Assembly (NCBI RefSeq): GCF_002498315.1
Contig: NZ_DAGX01000005.1
Coordinates: 482,042 to 546,041, forward strand
Length of the DNA stretch: 64,000 nt
DNA from: Methanofollis sp. UBA420
GTDB taxonomy: Archaea > Halobacteriota > Methanomicrobia > Methanomicrobiales > Methanofollaceae
Direction of reading: 5' to 3'
Shown here one piece after another: positions 7,893 to 17,068 of the stretch. The number at the start of each line of letters is the position of its first letter. The stretch's first letter is position 1. The notes beneath the pieces were generated by a model, which saw only the letters and a program-made list of their open reading frames with translations, searched no databases and was not told where the DNA came from. Made by a program: the position numbers and the translations under genes.

Positions 7893-9128
7893 TCACCGCC
7901 CCTCGACCGCCCCGTCCCTCTCCCGCCGCCCGGCCACGACGAAGAGAACGGCGACGGCAGAGGCGAGGAGGGCGGGGGCGAGGAATCCCACAGCATAGCC
8001 GGCGCTCCCGATGACGATGCCCGCCACGAGAGGGCCTGAGGCGTGGCCGATGTCCATGATCGAACTGAGGGCGCCGACAGAGGCGCCGAGTTCCTGCCGC
8101 GTCGCGATGTCGGCGACGTACGCCCCTGTCGAGACGGTGACGAGAGAGACGGCAAGGCCGAAACCGACGGCGACCGCGGTCACGACCGGCGCGGCGGCGG
8201 AGAGGGGGACGGCGGCGATACAGGCGGCGACGGCGAGGAGGCCGAGCACGATCTGCGTCCGCCGCCCTGTCCTGTCGGAGACCGCCCCGAAGAAAGGTTT
8301 GGAGAGAGCGATCGCGAGCACCTGGAGGGCGAAGAGGAGACCAATAAGGTACTCCGGCGTCCCGGCCGCGACGAGGTACAGGGGGAGCCAGGTCTCGAAG
8401 ATGCCGAAGGCGAAGTAGGTCGCCATCTCGACGAGGGCCGTCGAGAGGAGGAGACGGTTCTTCCCGAAGGAGGCGAGGCTCTCGCCGAAACTGCGGAGGG
8501 AGACGGCCCCGCCCGCGGCAGGCCGTGCGTCCGGGCCGTCCTCGATGCGGAGTACGAGGAGGAGGACGGGGACCGCGGCGAGGAAGGCGGCGATATAGAC
8601 GAGCCGGTAGGGGAAGAGACCGGTCGACGCCGCGAAGGCCGAGAGGACGATCCCGCCGACGAGAGGGGCGGCCGTCCTCCCGGCGAGGGTGGCCGAGGAG
8701 TAGAGGCCGCTCATCTCCCCCTTCCTATCGGGGTACCGGGAGAAGATGATCATCGCGGCGACCGGACCCAGGATGGCAGTCGCAAGGCCGTGGAAGAACC
8801 TGACAGGGATGAGCCAGAGAGGGTCGGCGACCAGGAGGTACAGCAGGGGGGCGGAGAGGAAGACGAGGGCCGACGCAGTGAGGAGGCGCTTCGGCCCGAT
8901 GCGGTCTGCCATCACCCCGACAGGGAAGGAGAAGAGGATGCCCGCCGCCGGGGAGACGGCGGCGATGAGGCCGATCATCGCCTCGTCCGCGCCGAGGGCG
9001 CTGGAGAAGAGGGGGAGCACCGGATTCTTCGAGATGGTCGTGGAGAAGATCGCGAAGAACCCGACGACCGAGAGGTACGTGATGAGGGAGGGCCATCTCC
9101 GGCCCTGTACAGTCTGCTGCACCACCAT
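7893..9128 (-). CDS. MFS transporter
   Basis: The 411-residue protein has about twelve hydrophobic segments in two six-helix halves. The loop between helices 2 and 3 has the MFS signature GVMADRIGPKRLL, and the matching second-half loop reads FFGAVSDRTGRRTQIV. Such carriers are often drug or small-molecule efflux pumps; the substrate cannot be told. The start at 9128 (MVVQQTVQ) has GGTGA six bases upstream. It is 45 bases downstream of dnaK on the same strand and may be read through from it. Confidence 0.9.
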   Translation of the reverse strand: MVVQQTVQGRRWPSLITYLSVVGFFAIFSTTISKNPVLPLFSSALGADEAMIGLIAAVSPAAGILFSFPVGVMADRIGPKRLLTASALVFLSAPLLYLLVADPLWLIPVRFFHGLATAILGPVAAMIIFSRYPDRKGEMSGLYSSATLAGRTAAPLVGGIVLSAFAASTGLFPYRLVYIAAFLAAVPVLLLVLRIEDGPDARPAAGGAVSLRSFGESLASFGKNRLLLSTALVEMATYFAFGIFETWLPLYLVAAGTPEYLIGLLFALQVLAIALSKPFFGAVSDRTGRRTQIVLGLLAVAACIAAVPLSAAAPVVTAVAVGFGLAVSLVTVSTGAYVADIATRQELGASVGALSSIMDIGHASGPLVAGIVIGSAGYAVGFLAPALLASAVAVLFVVAGRRERDGAVEGR

Positions 9129-9172
9129 GTGTCACCAGGATACAGGAAAGTGTACCCCGGCGGCCTAACAAC

Positions 9173-10993
9173 CTATCCCTCCTTCTTCTCGTCCTTCACC
9201 CTGTACTCCGCGTCATAGACCTGCTCGCCGCCGCCCGACGGCGCCGCGGCCTGGTAGATCGTCGTCCCGGCCTCCTGCAGGACGGACCTGAGCCTCTCGG
9301 TCGCGGACTTCACGGCGTCCATCTCCTTCCCGGCAAGGGCGCCCTTCAGGTCGGCGACCGCCGCCGCCACCCTCTCCTTCTGGTCGGCCCCCATCTTCTC
9401 GCCGAGATCGGCGAGGGTCTTCTCCGCGGCATAGACGAGGGAGTCGGCCTCGTTCCGCGTCTGCGCCTCCTCGACCCTCCTCCTGTCCTCGTCCTCGAAC
9501 GTCTCCGCCTCCTTCACCATCCTGTCCACCTCGGACCCGGAGAGTTTCGTCGGGGCGGTGACCGTCATCTTCTGCTCTCTTCCGGTGCCGAGGTCCTTCG
9601 CCGAGACATTCAGGATCCCCGAGGCGTCGATGTCGAAACTGACCTCGACCTGCGGGACACCCCGCGGCGCCGGCACGATGCCGACCAGGTTGAACTGGCC
9701 GAGACTCGTGTTGTCAGGCGCCATCGGCCTCTCCCCCTGGAGGACGTTGATCGTCACCGAGGTCTGGAGGTCGGCGGCGGTCGTGAAGACCTGCTTCGCC
9801 CGCGTCGGGATGGTGGTGTTCCGCGGGATCAGGGCGGTCCTGACCCGGCCGAGAGTCTCGATGCCGAGAGTGAGGGGCGTGACGTCCAGGAGGACCATGT
9901 CGGTGATCTCGCCGCCCAGGATCGCCCCCTGGATCGCCGCACCGATGGCGACGCACTCCATCGGGTCGACGCCCCTCTCGGGTTTCCTGCCCGTGTGCTC
10001 CTCGACGAAGCGCTGGACGGCCGGCATCCGGGTCGGCCCGCCGACCAGGATCACCTTCCCGATCTCCTCCTTCGAGACTTTCGCATCGCTGAGCGCCTGC
10101 TCGAAGGGGGCGGTGCACCTCTCGATGATCGGCGAGACCAGGTGTTCGAGTGTCGCCCGGCCGATCTTCATCACCAGGTGTTTCGGCCCGTCGGGGCCGC
10201 CGGAGATGAACGGGAGGTTGATCTCGGCCTCCTGCACGTTCGAGAGTTCGATCTTCGCCTTCTCGGCCGCCTCCCGCAGGCGCTGGAGCGCTGTCGGGTC
10301 CTTCCTGAGGTCGATGCCCTCCTGCTTCCTGAACTCCTCCGCGATCCAGTCGACGACGGCGGCGTCCATGTCCGTGCCGCCGAGCGCCGTGTCGCCCGCG
10401 GTGGCAAGCACCCGGAACGTCCCCTCGCCGAACTCCATCACCGTGACGTCCAGGGTGCCGCCGCCGAAGTCGAAGACCAGGATCTTCTGCTCGCCCCCGC
10501 GGTCGAGACCATAGGCCATGGCGGCGGCGGTGGGTTCGTTGATGAGCCGCACCACGTCGAGGCCCGCGATGGTGCCCGCGTCCTTCGTCGCCGTCCTCTG
10601 GTTGTCGTTGAAGTAGGCGGGAACGGTGATCACCGCCTTCGCGACCTTCTCGCCAAGATATGCCTCGGCGTCCCTTTTGATCTTCTGGAGGAGGAAGGCG
10701 GAGACCTGCTGGGGCGTGTACTCCTTCCCGCGGATGCGGTAGACATGGTCTGTCCCCATCTTCCTCTTCGCCGCCATCACCGTCCCCTCCGTGTTGGTGA
10801 CGACCTGCCGCCGCGCCGGTTCGCCGACGAGCATCTGCCCTTCCTTCGTGAAGGCGACGTACGACGGGAACATCTTGCCCCCATAGGTCGCCCCCTCCGC
10901 GGACGGGATGATCGTCGGTTTTCCGCCGACCATCACCGCCGCCTGGCTGTTCGATGTCCCGAGATCTATGCCGATGATCTTCTCCTTCGTCAT
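9173..10993 (-). CDS. dnaK: molecular chaperone DnaK (Hsp70)
   Basis: The 606-residue protein is a full Hsp70: ATPase phosphate-1 motif IGIDLGTSNS near residue 8, the IINEPTAAA-type segment near 150, FDFGGGTLDVTV near 175, LVGGPTRMPAV near 315, then the substrate-binding beta-sandwich (VTPLTLGIET) and helical lid, ending in a charged tail EKKEG. It folds proteins with DnaJ and GrpE, but neither partner gene is next to it here: the upstream neighbour is a phosphoribosyltransferase and the downstream one a transporter. Many archaea lack dnaK, and those that have it gained it from bacteria. The ATG has a GGGGGAGA site just upstream. Confidence 0.97.
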   Translation of the reverse strand: MTKEKIIGIDLGTSNSQAAVMVGGKPTIIPSAEGATYGGKMFPSYVAFTKEGQMLVGEPARRQVVTNTEGTVMAAKRKMGTDHVYRIRGKEYTPQQVSAFLLQKIKRDAEAYLGEKVAKAVITVPAYFNDNQRTATKDAGTIAGLDVVRLINEPTAAAMAYGLDRGGEQKILVFDFGGGTLDVTVMEFGEGTFRVLATAGDTALGGTDMDAAVVDWIAEEFRKQEGIDLRKDPTALQRLREAAEKAKIELSNVQEAEINLPFISGGPDGPKHLVMKIGRATLEHLVSPIIERCTAPFEQALSDAKVSKEEIGKVILVGGPTRMPAVQRFVEEHTGRKPERGVDPMECVAIGAAIQGAILGGEITDMVLLDVTPLTLGIETLGRVRTALIPRNTTIPTRAKQVFTTAADLQTSVTINVLQGERPMAPDNTSLGQFNLVGIVPAPRGVPQVEVSFDIDASGILNVSAKDLGTGREQKMTVTAPTKLSGSEVDRMVKEAETFEDEDRRRVEEAQTRNEADSLVYAAEKTLADLGEKMGADQKERVAAAVADLKGALAGKEMDAVKSATERLRSVLQEAGTTIYQAAAPSGGGEQVYDAEYRVKDEKKEG

Positions 10994-11048
10994 CTGTCTC
11001 CCCCGATGATGATGGGCAGGTGCGCCCGCGGCAGATAAGGGTTGCTGA

Positions 11049-11708
11049 TCAGGGAGACGCCCGCCGATACAGGGGGCCCTCCTGCACGGCCTCGCCGAGG
11101 GCGACCAGGTCGGCGAGGGCGGCGAGGAGTTCCTCCGCCCCGGCCCGGATATCGTAGCGCTCCTCCAGGGCGGCGGCGACCTCCGCGGTCGATGCAGGGC
11201 GATCGAGCAGGACTTTTCCGGCGAAGCCGACCAGGTCCTCGTGGGCCGCCCACGGGTAGGTCACCCACCGCCAGTCGCCGACGTAGCCGGCATAAAAGTC
11301 GGGCAGGACGGCTGAGGTGCCCTTGTGGTGGAGGACGGCGGTCCTGACCTCGCGGGGCGAAAATCCTTCCACGTATCCGGTCGCGAGGCCGAGGGTCTCC
11401 CCGGTGTCGGTGACGTCGTCGACGATCAGGACGGCGAGGCCCGCGACGTCGGCGGCGAGGGGGTAGCGGATCGTCGCCTCCTCCTTTTTTTCGGCGCCGA
11501 GGCCCCAGTGCTCGATCTTGATGCCTGTCATGGCGCCGATGAGGAGGGAGTCGCAGACGATGCGGGCCGGGACGTACCCGCCCCGGCCGATGGCGACCAC
11601 CACGTCGGGGCGGTAACCTGAGGCTTTGATCTTTTCGGCGAGGAGACGGGAGAGGCGGGCGGCCCTCTCCCATCCGACCATCTCGCAGCGGAAGGAGTCG
11701 GGGATCAT
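11049..11708 (-). CDS. purine-type phosphoribosyltransferase
   Basis: The 219-residue protein has the type I PRTase PRPP loop VLIVDDVTDTGET at residues 93-105 and an upstream AIGRGGYVPARI block, the arrangement seen in hypoxanthine/xanthine-guanine PRTases. The C-terminal 70 residues after YPWAAHEDL are an extra helical extension. It probably salvages purine bases, but the base is not decided by sequence. A TATA box (TTTTATATCC) lies about 28 bases before ATG 11708. Fifty-five bases separate it from dnaK. Confidence 0.85.
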   Translation of the reverse strand: MIPDSFRCEMVGWERAARLSRLLAEKIKASGYRPDVVVAIGRGGYVPARIVCDSLLIGAMTGIKIEHWGLGAEKKEEATIRYPLAADVAGLAVLIVDDVTDTGETLGLATGYVEGFSPREVRTAVLHHKGTSAVLPDFYAGYVGDWRWVTYPWAAHEDLVGFAGKVLLDRPASTAEVAAALEERYDIRAGAEELLAALADLVALGEAVQEGPLYRRASP

Positions 11709-11763
11709 CGCTCCCCTGAGGGGGTGGGGGGATATAAAAGGTGGGGGGTGTCGGCGGCGAGAC

Positions 11764-12873
11764 CTATTTCTTGAGCAGATCGGTGAGGATGTTTTTCGCC
11801 AGCGCCTCCCTTTTTTTCACAAGAGCCTCTTTCTCTTCGCCCGCGGGGAGAGAGGCGATCGTCGCGTCGAGTTCGTCCACCTGTTTGCGGCAGGTGTAGT
11901 CGTTGTAGAGTTTGATCCCCTCGGCCAGGAGTTCGAACGATTCTGTCTGTTTGTCGGCGACGCCGAAAAACCTGGAGAGAACCGCCGCACTCGCCGCGGT
12001 CGGTGCAAAGGCGGAGAGTTCGTCGTGGGGCGTACCGTCGAGGCTGACGACGATATAGGGGACGTCGCCGGCATAGGGTTTGCCCGCCATATCGACGACC
12101 CGGCCCCTTCCGTCGACATGATACTCCGTCAAAAAGGTCTCGTCGTAGCGGTCGACGTTTTCATCCGAGATCAGGGCGAAGCCCGAAGGGACCGGGACAC
12201 TTCCGGGCAGCCAGATATCGAGGGGTTCGGATGCGGAAAATTCGGGGCTGCGGTCGAATGCCATCTCTCCCACAGATCCGATCAGGTTCGTGACCACGCC
12301 GGCTGAAAACAGATAGGCGGAGTACGGCAGAAATACCGGGATCGCCGCTGCCGTGCTCATCAAACCCCCGAACTTTTCGAAGACCGCTTTCGGGAAGTCG
12401 TCAAAGACCATGGTCAGATCGAGGGTCAGGGACCGCTCGATGAGGGCTGGCGAATAAAAAACGACCGGGGTGCCTTCGTCGGAGGCCGAAGGCCGGGAAA
12501 GGCGCTTTTTCCGGGAGACACCTTTCGCCAGATAATGTATCGCACGGGGTCTGGCGTCGTAGGTGAAGGAACTCCTGACGGCCGAGGTCACGAGCATGTC
12601 CGACCGATCCCCCAGGAGTTTTTGTGGGTACCGGCCGGTATAGACCTCCCGGATCATGATGGTGAGAGGTTTTCCCATCCCGATCGGCTGAAACGGAACA
12701 ATGTCGGGCGCAACCGCATTTTCCGGCGTGAGGTCCCCGGTAGAGAAGCGGATGGACCGCGTGCTTTTTTTCAACGACAGGTCACGGTAAAATTCCGTCA
12801 GCTCCCCGGAATCCACTTTTTCGTAGAGTTCGTCCCTGGTTACAATCGCATTCCCCTGCGCATAATAGAGCAT
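11764..12873 (-). CDS. hypothetical protein, 369 aa
   Basis: I do not recognise this protein. It is soluble in appearance, with no signal peptide; a mildly hydrophobic stretch lies around residues 170-205 (GGLMSTAAAIPVFLPYSAYL). The C-terminus is charged and helical, including EEKEALVKKREALAKN, and a conserved-looking block IVVSLDGTPHDELSAFAPTA lies near residue 260. Start ATG 12873 is well supported by GAGGTGATC six bases upstream. It is divergent from the PPC-domain gene, with AT-rich promoter sequence (GATATATATATTCC) between them. GC content is slightly lower than in the neighbours. Confidence 0.75.
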   Translation of the reverse strand: MLYYAQGNAIVTRDELYEKVDSGELTEFYRDLSLKKSTRSIRFSTGDLTPENAVAPDIVPFQPIGMGKPLTIMIREVYTGRYPQKLLGDRSDMLVTSAVRSSFTYDARPRAIHYLAKGVSRKKRLSRPSASDEGTPVVFYSPALIERSLTLDLTMVFDDFPKAVFEKFGGLMSTAAAIPVFLPYSAYLFSAGVVTNLIGSVGEMAFDRSPEFSASEPLDIWLPGSVPVPSGFALISDENVDRYDETFLTEYHVDGRGRVVDMAGKPYAGDVPYIVVSLDGTPHDELSAFAPTAASAAVLSRFFGVADKQTESFELLAEGIKLYNDYTCRKQVDELDATIASLPAGEEKEALVKKREALAKNILTDLLKK

Positions 12874-12982
12874 GAGCGATCACCTCACGGATTCATGATA
12901 TAATGGCGATATATATATTCCAACCTATTTTTCTTTCGCCGCCGGGGGACACCTTCATCCCTCCTCCGGCCGATGCCCTGCC

Positions 12983-13426
12983 ATGCAGTACACCGAAGGC
13001 AGGGTGGGCCGGGTCTTCTCCCTGCGGATCGACGACGGCGAGGACGTCCTCGCGGAACTCACCCGCTTTGTCGGGGAGAAAGGGATCGCCTGCGGCATGG
13101 TGCAGGTGCTCGGGGCGCTGAGGGAGGGGAGGATCGTCACCGGGCCGGAGAGGCCGGTCTTCCCGCCCGTCCCCCACCTGGAGACGGTCGCCGGCGGCTG
13201 GGAGATCGTCGGCACCGGCACGATCTACCCCGGCGGGGAGGGTCCGGCCCTCCACCTCCATGTCGCCGCCGGGAGGGGGGAGGCGACGCGGGCGGGGTGT
13301 CTCCGGGAGCGTGCGGCCGTCTACCTCGTCGTGGAGGCGGTGGTCGTCGAGTTCGTCGGGATGGCGGCAGAGAGGGCGCTCGACGACCGGACGGGCGTGC
13401 ACCTCCCGGTCTTCGGGGGAGGGTGA
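12983..13426 (+). CDS. PPC/DUF296 domain protein
   Basis: The 147-residue protein is a single PPC (plants-and-prokaryotes conserved, DUF296) domain. It begins with YTEGRVGRVFSLRIDDGEDVLAEL and contains the core GTIYPGGEGPALHLHVAAGR, including the histidines that bind metal in structurally known members, followed by RAGCLRE. Prokaryotic members form trimers and have been suggested to bind DNA or metal; the role is not settled. Monocistronic. The ATG lies about 70 bases downstream of a strong TATA sequence at 12909-12917. Confidence 0.88.
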   Translation: MQYTEGRVGRVFSLRIDDGEDVLAELTRFVGEKGIACGMVQVLGALREGRIVTGPERPVFPPVPHLETVAGGWEIVGTGTIYPGGEGPALHLHVAAGRGEATRAGCLRERAAVYLVVEAVVVEFVGMAAERALDDRTGVHLPVFGGG

Positions 13427-13572
13427 GGAGGGGGGTGCCCCTGTACTCTCCGACTTTCTGGGGGGCGAAGGGAGGGGCAGCCGTGGGAGACAGGGAATTT
13501 TCCTCTGTTCCCATACATACAAACCGGGAAAAAAGCGGAATGTGTATATGGATTTGAATTTTTCAAATATCG

Positions 13573-16500
13573 ATGAATAATTACCCCAGGAACAACCCAG
13601 TACGGATATTTTGCACATTTATTGGGGCATTTTTGCTTTTTGTCGGCACGGCGAGCGCTGCCGTCCCGGCGGCATCATTCACCGCCGACCCGACGGAGGG
13701 CGTCGCACCCCTGGCCGTGCACTTCACCAATACCTCCACCGGCGACCCGACCGGGCTGATCTGGTTCTTCGGCGACGAGGACTACACGGAGGACTGGACA
13801 CCTCTGCCCGACGCCGCGTGGTCGGCGCGGAGTTTCCCTGCGACGGTCGCCCTGCCCGACGGCACCATCGTCCTCATGGGCGGCCGTGAATTGTCCGCCT
13901 ACACAAACGACACCTGGCAGTCGACAGACGGCGGCAGGACGTGGACGGAGGTGAACGCAAGTTCGGGGTGGACGGCACGGGGCGGCCATACGACGGTCGC
14001 CCTCCCCGACGGCACTATCGTCCTCATGGGCGGATACGACGGCACCGCCGAACAGAACGACACCTGGATCTCGACCGATAGGGGCGTCACCTGGGAGCAG
14101 GTGAACGCGAGTTCAGGGTGGACGGCGCGGCAGGCCCATACGGCGGTCGCCCTCCCCGACGGGAGCGTCGTCCTCATGGGCGGTTTTGACGGCACCGGCT
14201 TCGTGAACGACGTCTGGCGGTCGGAGGACGGCGGCTTTACGTGGACGAAGCTGCCTGACGCAGGGTGGTCGAAAAGGATGTACCCGGAGAGCGTCGCAAT
14301 GTCTGACGGGAGCATCCTCCTCCTGGGCGGTTCCTGCGGCGGTCCCACCGGCGGATTACGCAACGACACCTGGCGCTCGGAGGACGGCGGCAGGACATGG
14401 ACGGAGGTGCCCCGCGCCGGGTGGACGGGACGGATGTACCCCGAGAGCGTCGCGCTTGCCGACGGCAGCGTCCTCCTGATGGGAGGGTACGACGGCGGGT
14501 ATGCGAACGATGTCTGGCGGTCGACCGATGACGGCGCCACCTGGACACAGGTGCCCGATGCCGGGTGGATGGGACGGGGCGGCCACACCTCCGTCGCCCT
14601 GCCCGACGGGAGCGTCGTCGTCATGGGTGGTTCCGACGGCACCGATAAAAACGACGTCTGGCAGTTCCGGCCAGCAGGCTCGACCGACCAGGACCCCACG
14701 CACACCTACGAGGCCGCGGGCACCTACACCGTCACCCTCCAGGCGTTCAATGCCGGCGGGTCGACGCGGGCGACCCGCGAGATCACGGTCAGGGCACCGG
14801 TCGCGCCGACGGCGGCGTTCTCCGCCTCCCCGACCGCGGGCACCGCGCCCCTCACCGTCCGCTTCACCGACACGTCGGCCGGCGACCCGACCGGGCGGGC
14901 CTGGTTCTTCGGCGACGAGGACTACACGGAGGACTGGACATCTCTGCCCAACGCAGGGTGGACGGCGCGGTACGCCCATACGGCGGTAGCACTGCCCGAC
15001 GGCACCATCATCCTCATGGGCGGATACGACGGCACCGCCTGGAAGAACGACACCCTGGTCTCGACAGACGGTGGCATGAGGTGGACGCTCCAGAACGCAC
15101 GTTCGGGGTGGACGGGCCGACTCTATCCCGGCAGCGTCGCCATGCCTGACGGCAGCGTCGTCCTCATGGGCGGGTGGGACGGTTCCCGCCTGAACGACAC
15201 CTGGCGGTCGGGCGACAAAGGCAGGACATGGACGGAGATGAACGCAAGTTCGGGATGGACAAAGCGCAATGGTCATGCGGTTGTCACCCTGCCCGGCGGC
15301 AGCATCCTCCTCATGGGCGGCTGGGATGACACCTATAGAAACGATACCTGGCAGTCAGACGACAACGGCAGGACATGGACGCTGGTGAACGCGAGTTCGG
15401 GGTGGTCGGGACGGTTCGACCACAGCAGCGTCGTGATGCCAGACGGCAGCATCCTCCTCACCGGCGGCATAACAGTGGACGGGAACAAGAACGATGTATG
15501 GCGGTCGGACGACAACGGCAGAACCTGGACGCAGGTCATGGCACGTGGTCCCCTGTGGACGGCCAGGAGCGGCCATACGACGCTCGCGATGCCAGACGGC
15601 AGCGTCCTCCTGATGGGCGGCAACGACGGCACCGATAAAAACGATGTCTGGCGGTCCACCGACGGCGGCACAGCCTGGACGCACCTGCCCGATGCCGGGT
15701 GGACGGAAAGGATCGGTCATGCAGGCGTCGCAATGCCCGACGGGAGCGTCGTCCTCATGGGCGGTTCCGACGACACCGGACTCGTGCACGACGTCTGGCA
15801 GTTCCGGCCCGCAGGCTCGACCGACCAGAACCCGTCGCACACGTACACGACGCCGGGCACCTATACGGTCACGTTCCAGGCGTTCAATGCCGGCGGGTAC
15901 GATCGTGAGCAGAAGACCGTCACGGTCAGGGCGCCGTCGTCGGGCGGCGACAGCGGCGGGGACTCGTGGACGGCACCGGCGGCGCAGACCCCGTCCACAC
16001 GCGACGTCACCGTGAGCGGGAGATCGGCCGTGACCCGGATCGCCGTCACCGGCACCGGGACCTCCGGGATCATCATTACGGCCACCGTCCTCTCCGCACC
16101 GCCCGCCGGTGTCCCGCCGGTGCCGGGCAGCGTACTCGAGTACGTCGACCTCGTGCCGCGGCGGTACACGAACATCACCGGGGCGACGGTCACCTTCTCC
16201 GTGCCGCTGGCGTGGCTGGAGGAGCACCGCCTCTCCCCGGCCGACGTCGTGCTCTACCACTATGCCAACGCCACCTGGACCGCCCTGCCGACGACGGCCA
16301 GGGCGACCGCGGACGGGCAGGTCACTTTCACGGCGACGAGTCCGGGCTTCTCCCTCTACGCGGTCGCCGGGATAGAAAAGACGGTCGTGACCCCGACACC
16401 GGCGGAGACGACCTCGCCCGCAACGCCGGCGCCGACGGCGGAGGAGACGACGGCCGTGCCGGCGACGCAGCAGGCCTCGCCCGGACTCCCGCTCGCGGCG

Positions 16501-16608
16501 ATCGCGATCGGCGCCGGGGCCGTCCTGGTGCTGATCGGCGGCGGCGTCCTCATCAGGCGCTGGTGGATCCACAGGCAGAACCCGGCGCTCTTCCGGGAGT
16601 ATGACTGA
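13573..16608 (+). CDS. surface protein: PKD domains with inserted kelch propellers, PGF-pre-PGF
   Basis: The 1011-residue protein has a signal peptide (to about residue 29), then two large homologous units (residues about 30-415 and 415-790). Each begins as a PKD domain (ASFTADPTEGVAPLAVHF...WFFGDEDYTE), is interrupted by six kelch-type repeats with the core ALPDGTIVLMGG and W..(T/S).DGG..W, and ends as the second half of PKD (DPTHTYEAAGTYTVTL). After a Gly/Ser linker comes a PGF-pre-PGF-type domain (VVLYHYANATWTALP, SPGFSLYAVAG), a Thr/Pro linker and a C-terminal membrane helix with RRWW. It is probably an S-layer-attached adhesin or glycan-binding protein. No ribosome site is visible; GTATATGG at 13542-13549 suggests a leaderless message. 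Confidence 0.92.
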   Translation: MNNYPRNNPVRIFCTFIGAFLLFVGTASAAVPAASFTADPTEGVAPLAVHFTNTSTGDPTGLIWFFGDEDYTEDWTPLPDAAWSARSFPATVALPDGTIVLMGGRELSAYTNDTWQSTDGGRTWTEVNASSGWTARGGHTTVALPDGTIVLMGGYDGTAEQNDTWISTDRGVTWEQVNASSGWTARQAHTAVALPDGSVVLMGGFDGTGFVNDVWRSEDGGFTWTKLPDAGWSKRMYPESVAMSDGSILLLGGSCGGPTGGLRNDTWRSEDGGRTWTEVPRAGWTGRMYPESVALADGSVLLMGGYDGGYANDVWRSTDDGATWTQVPDAGWMGRGGHTSVALPDGSVVVMGGSDGTDKNDVWQFRPAGSTDQDPTHTYEAAGTYTVTLQAFNAGGSTRATREITVRAPVAPTAAFSASPTAGTAPLTVRFTDTSAGDPTGRAWFFGDEDYTEDWTSLPNAGWTARYAHTAVALPDGTIILMGGYDGTAWKNDTLVSTDGGMRWTLQNARSGWTGRLYPGSVAMPDGSVVLMGGWDGSRLNDTWRSGDKGRTWTEMNASSGWTKRNGHAVVTLPGGSILLMGGWDDTYRNDTWQSDDNGRTWTLVNASSGWSGRFDHSSVVMPDGSILLTGGITVDGNKNDVWRSDDNGRTWTQVMARGPLWTARSGHTTLAMPDGSVLLMGGNDGTDKNDVWRSTDGGTAWTHLPDAGWTERIGHAGVAMPDGSVVLMGGSDDTGLVHDVWQFRPAGSTDQNPSHTYTTPGTYTVTFQAFNAGGYDREQKTVTVRAPSSGGDSGGDSWTAPAAQTPSTRDVTVSGRSAVTRIAVTGTGTSGIIITATVLSAPPAGVPPVPGSVLEYVDLVPRRYTNITGATVTFSVPLAWLEEHRLSPADVVLYHYANATWTALPTTARATADGQVTFTATSPGFSLYAVAGIEKTVVTPTPAETTSPATPAPTAEETTAVPATQQASPGLPLAAIAIGAGAVLVLIGGGVLIRRWWIHRQNPALFREYD

Positions 16609-16613
16609 TTCCC

Positions 16614-16620
16614 TTTTTTT
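16614..16620 (+). terminator. poly-T terminator after surface protein gene
   Basis: A run of seven T residues starts five bases after the stop codon of the surface protein gene. Confidence 0.45.
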
Positions 16621-16643
16621 CCCGCACCGTCACATGCAGGTCT

Positions 16644-16721
16644 TCATTCCTTCTCCTTCTCCTCGACCGACCGCACGAAGGCCCTGATCTCCTCGACGGA
16701 GAGGAGGATGGCCTTCGCCTT
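16644..16721 (-). pseudogene. 3'-terminal gene remnant
   Basis: A minus-strand frame with no start reads KAKAILLSVEEIRAFVRSVE followed by EKEKE and a TGA stop, bounded upstream by an in-frame TAG at 16724. Its GC content and helical charged composition look like the end of a real protein, but the rest is gone. It lies exactly where the GC-rich chromosome gives way to the AT-richer defence island, so it may mark a deletion or insertion junction. The parent family is not recognised. Confidence 0.4.
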
Positions 16722-16724
16722 CTA

Positions 16725-17068
16725 GAATGCTGCGGCAAATATACAGGAGTACTAGCAGGTTTAAAGGGATCGGGAACGTCGCTTTCGGGCTTGCATAGTT
16801 GTGGAAGACGCAGGATTCTGGTGACACGAGAGGCAAGGGCGCCAGGATCATTGTGACCACGAACCGGCCTCTACTCACCCACCCAAGGGAAGTGTGAAAG
16901 AAAACAATCTGGAGAATATTTTTGATCTTCAAGGGGCACCAGCAGATGCCAGTGGAGGTGCGGACCTCACTCGGTGGGGATGCAACCCCTTTCACCAAGG
17001 AAAATGTCAAGGGATCAAAAAATAGGATTATCGCGTTTATTTTCTATTTGATTAGATTTGAGGAATTT
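16725..17068. other. gene-free left border of defence island
   Basis: About 345 bases with no supported gene on either strand. GC content falls steadily towards 17.06 kb. A short plus-strand frame from 16922 has no homologous look. The stretch separates the gene remnant from the convergent 3' end of the cytosine methyltransferase. Confidence 0.4.
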
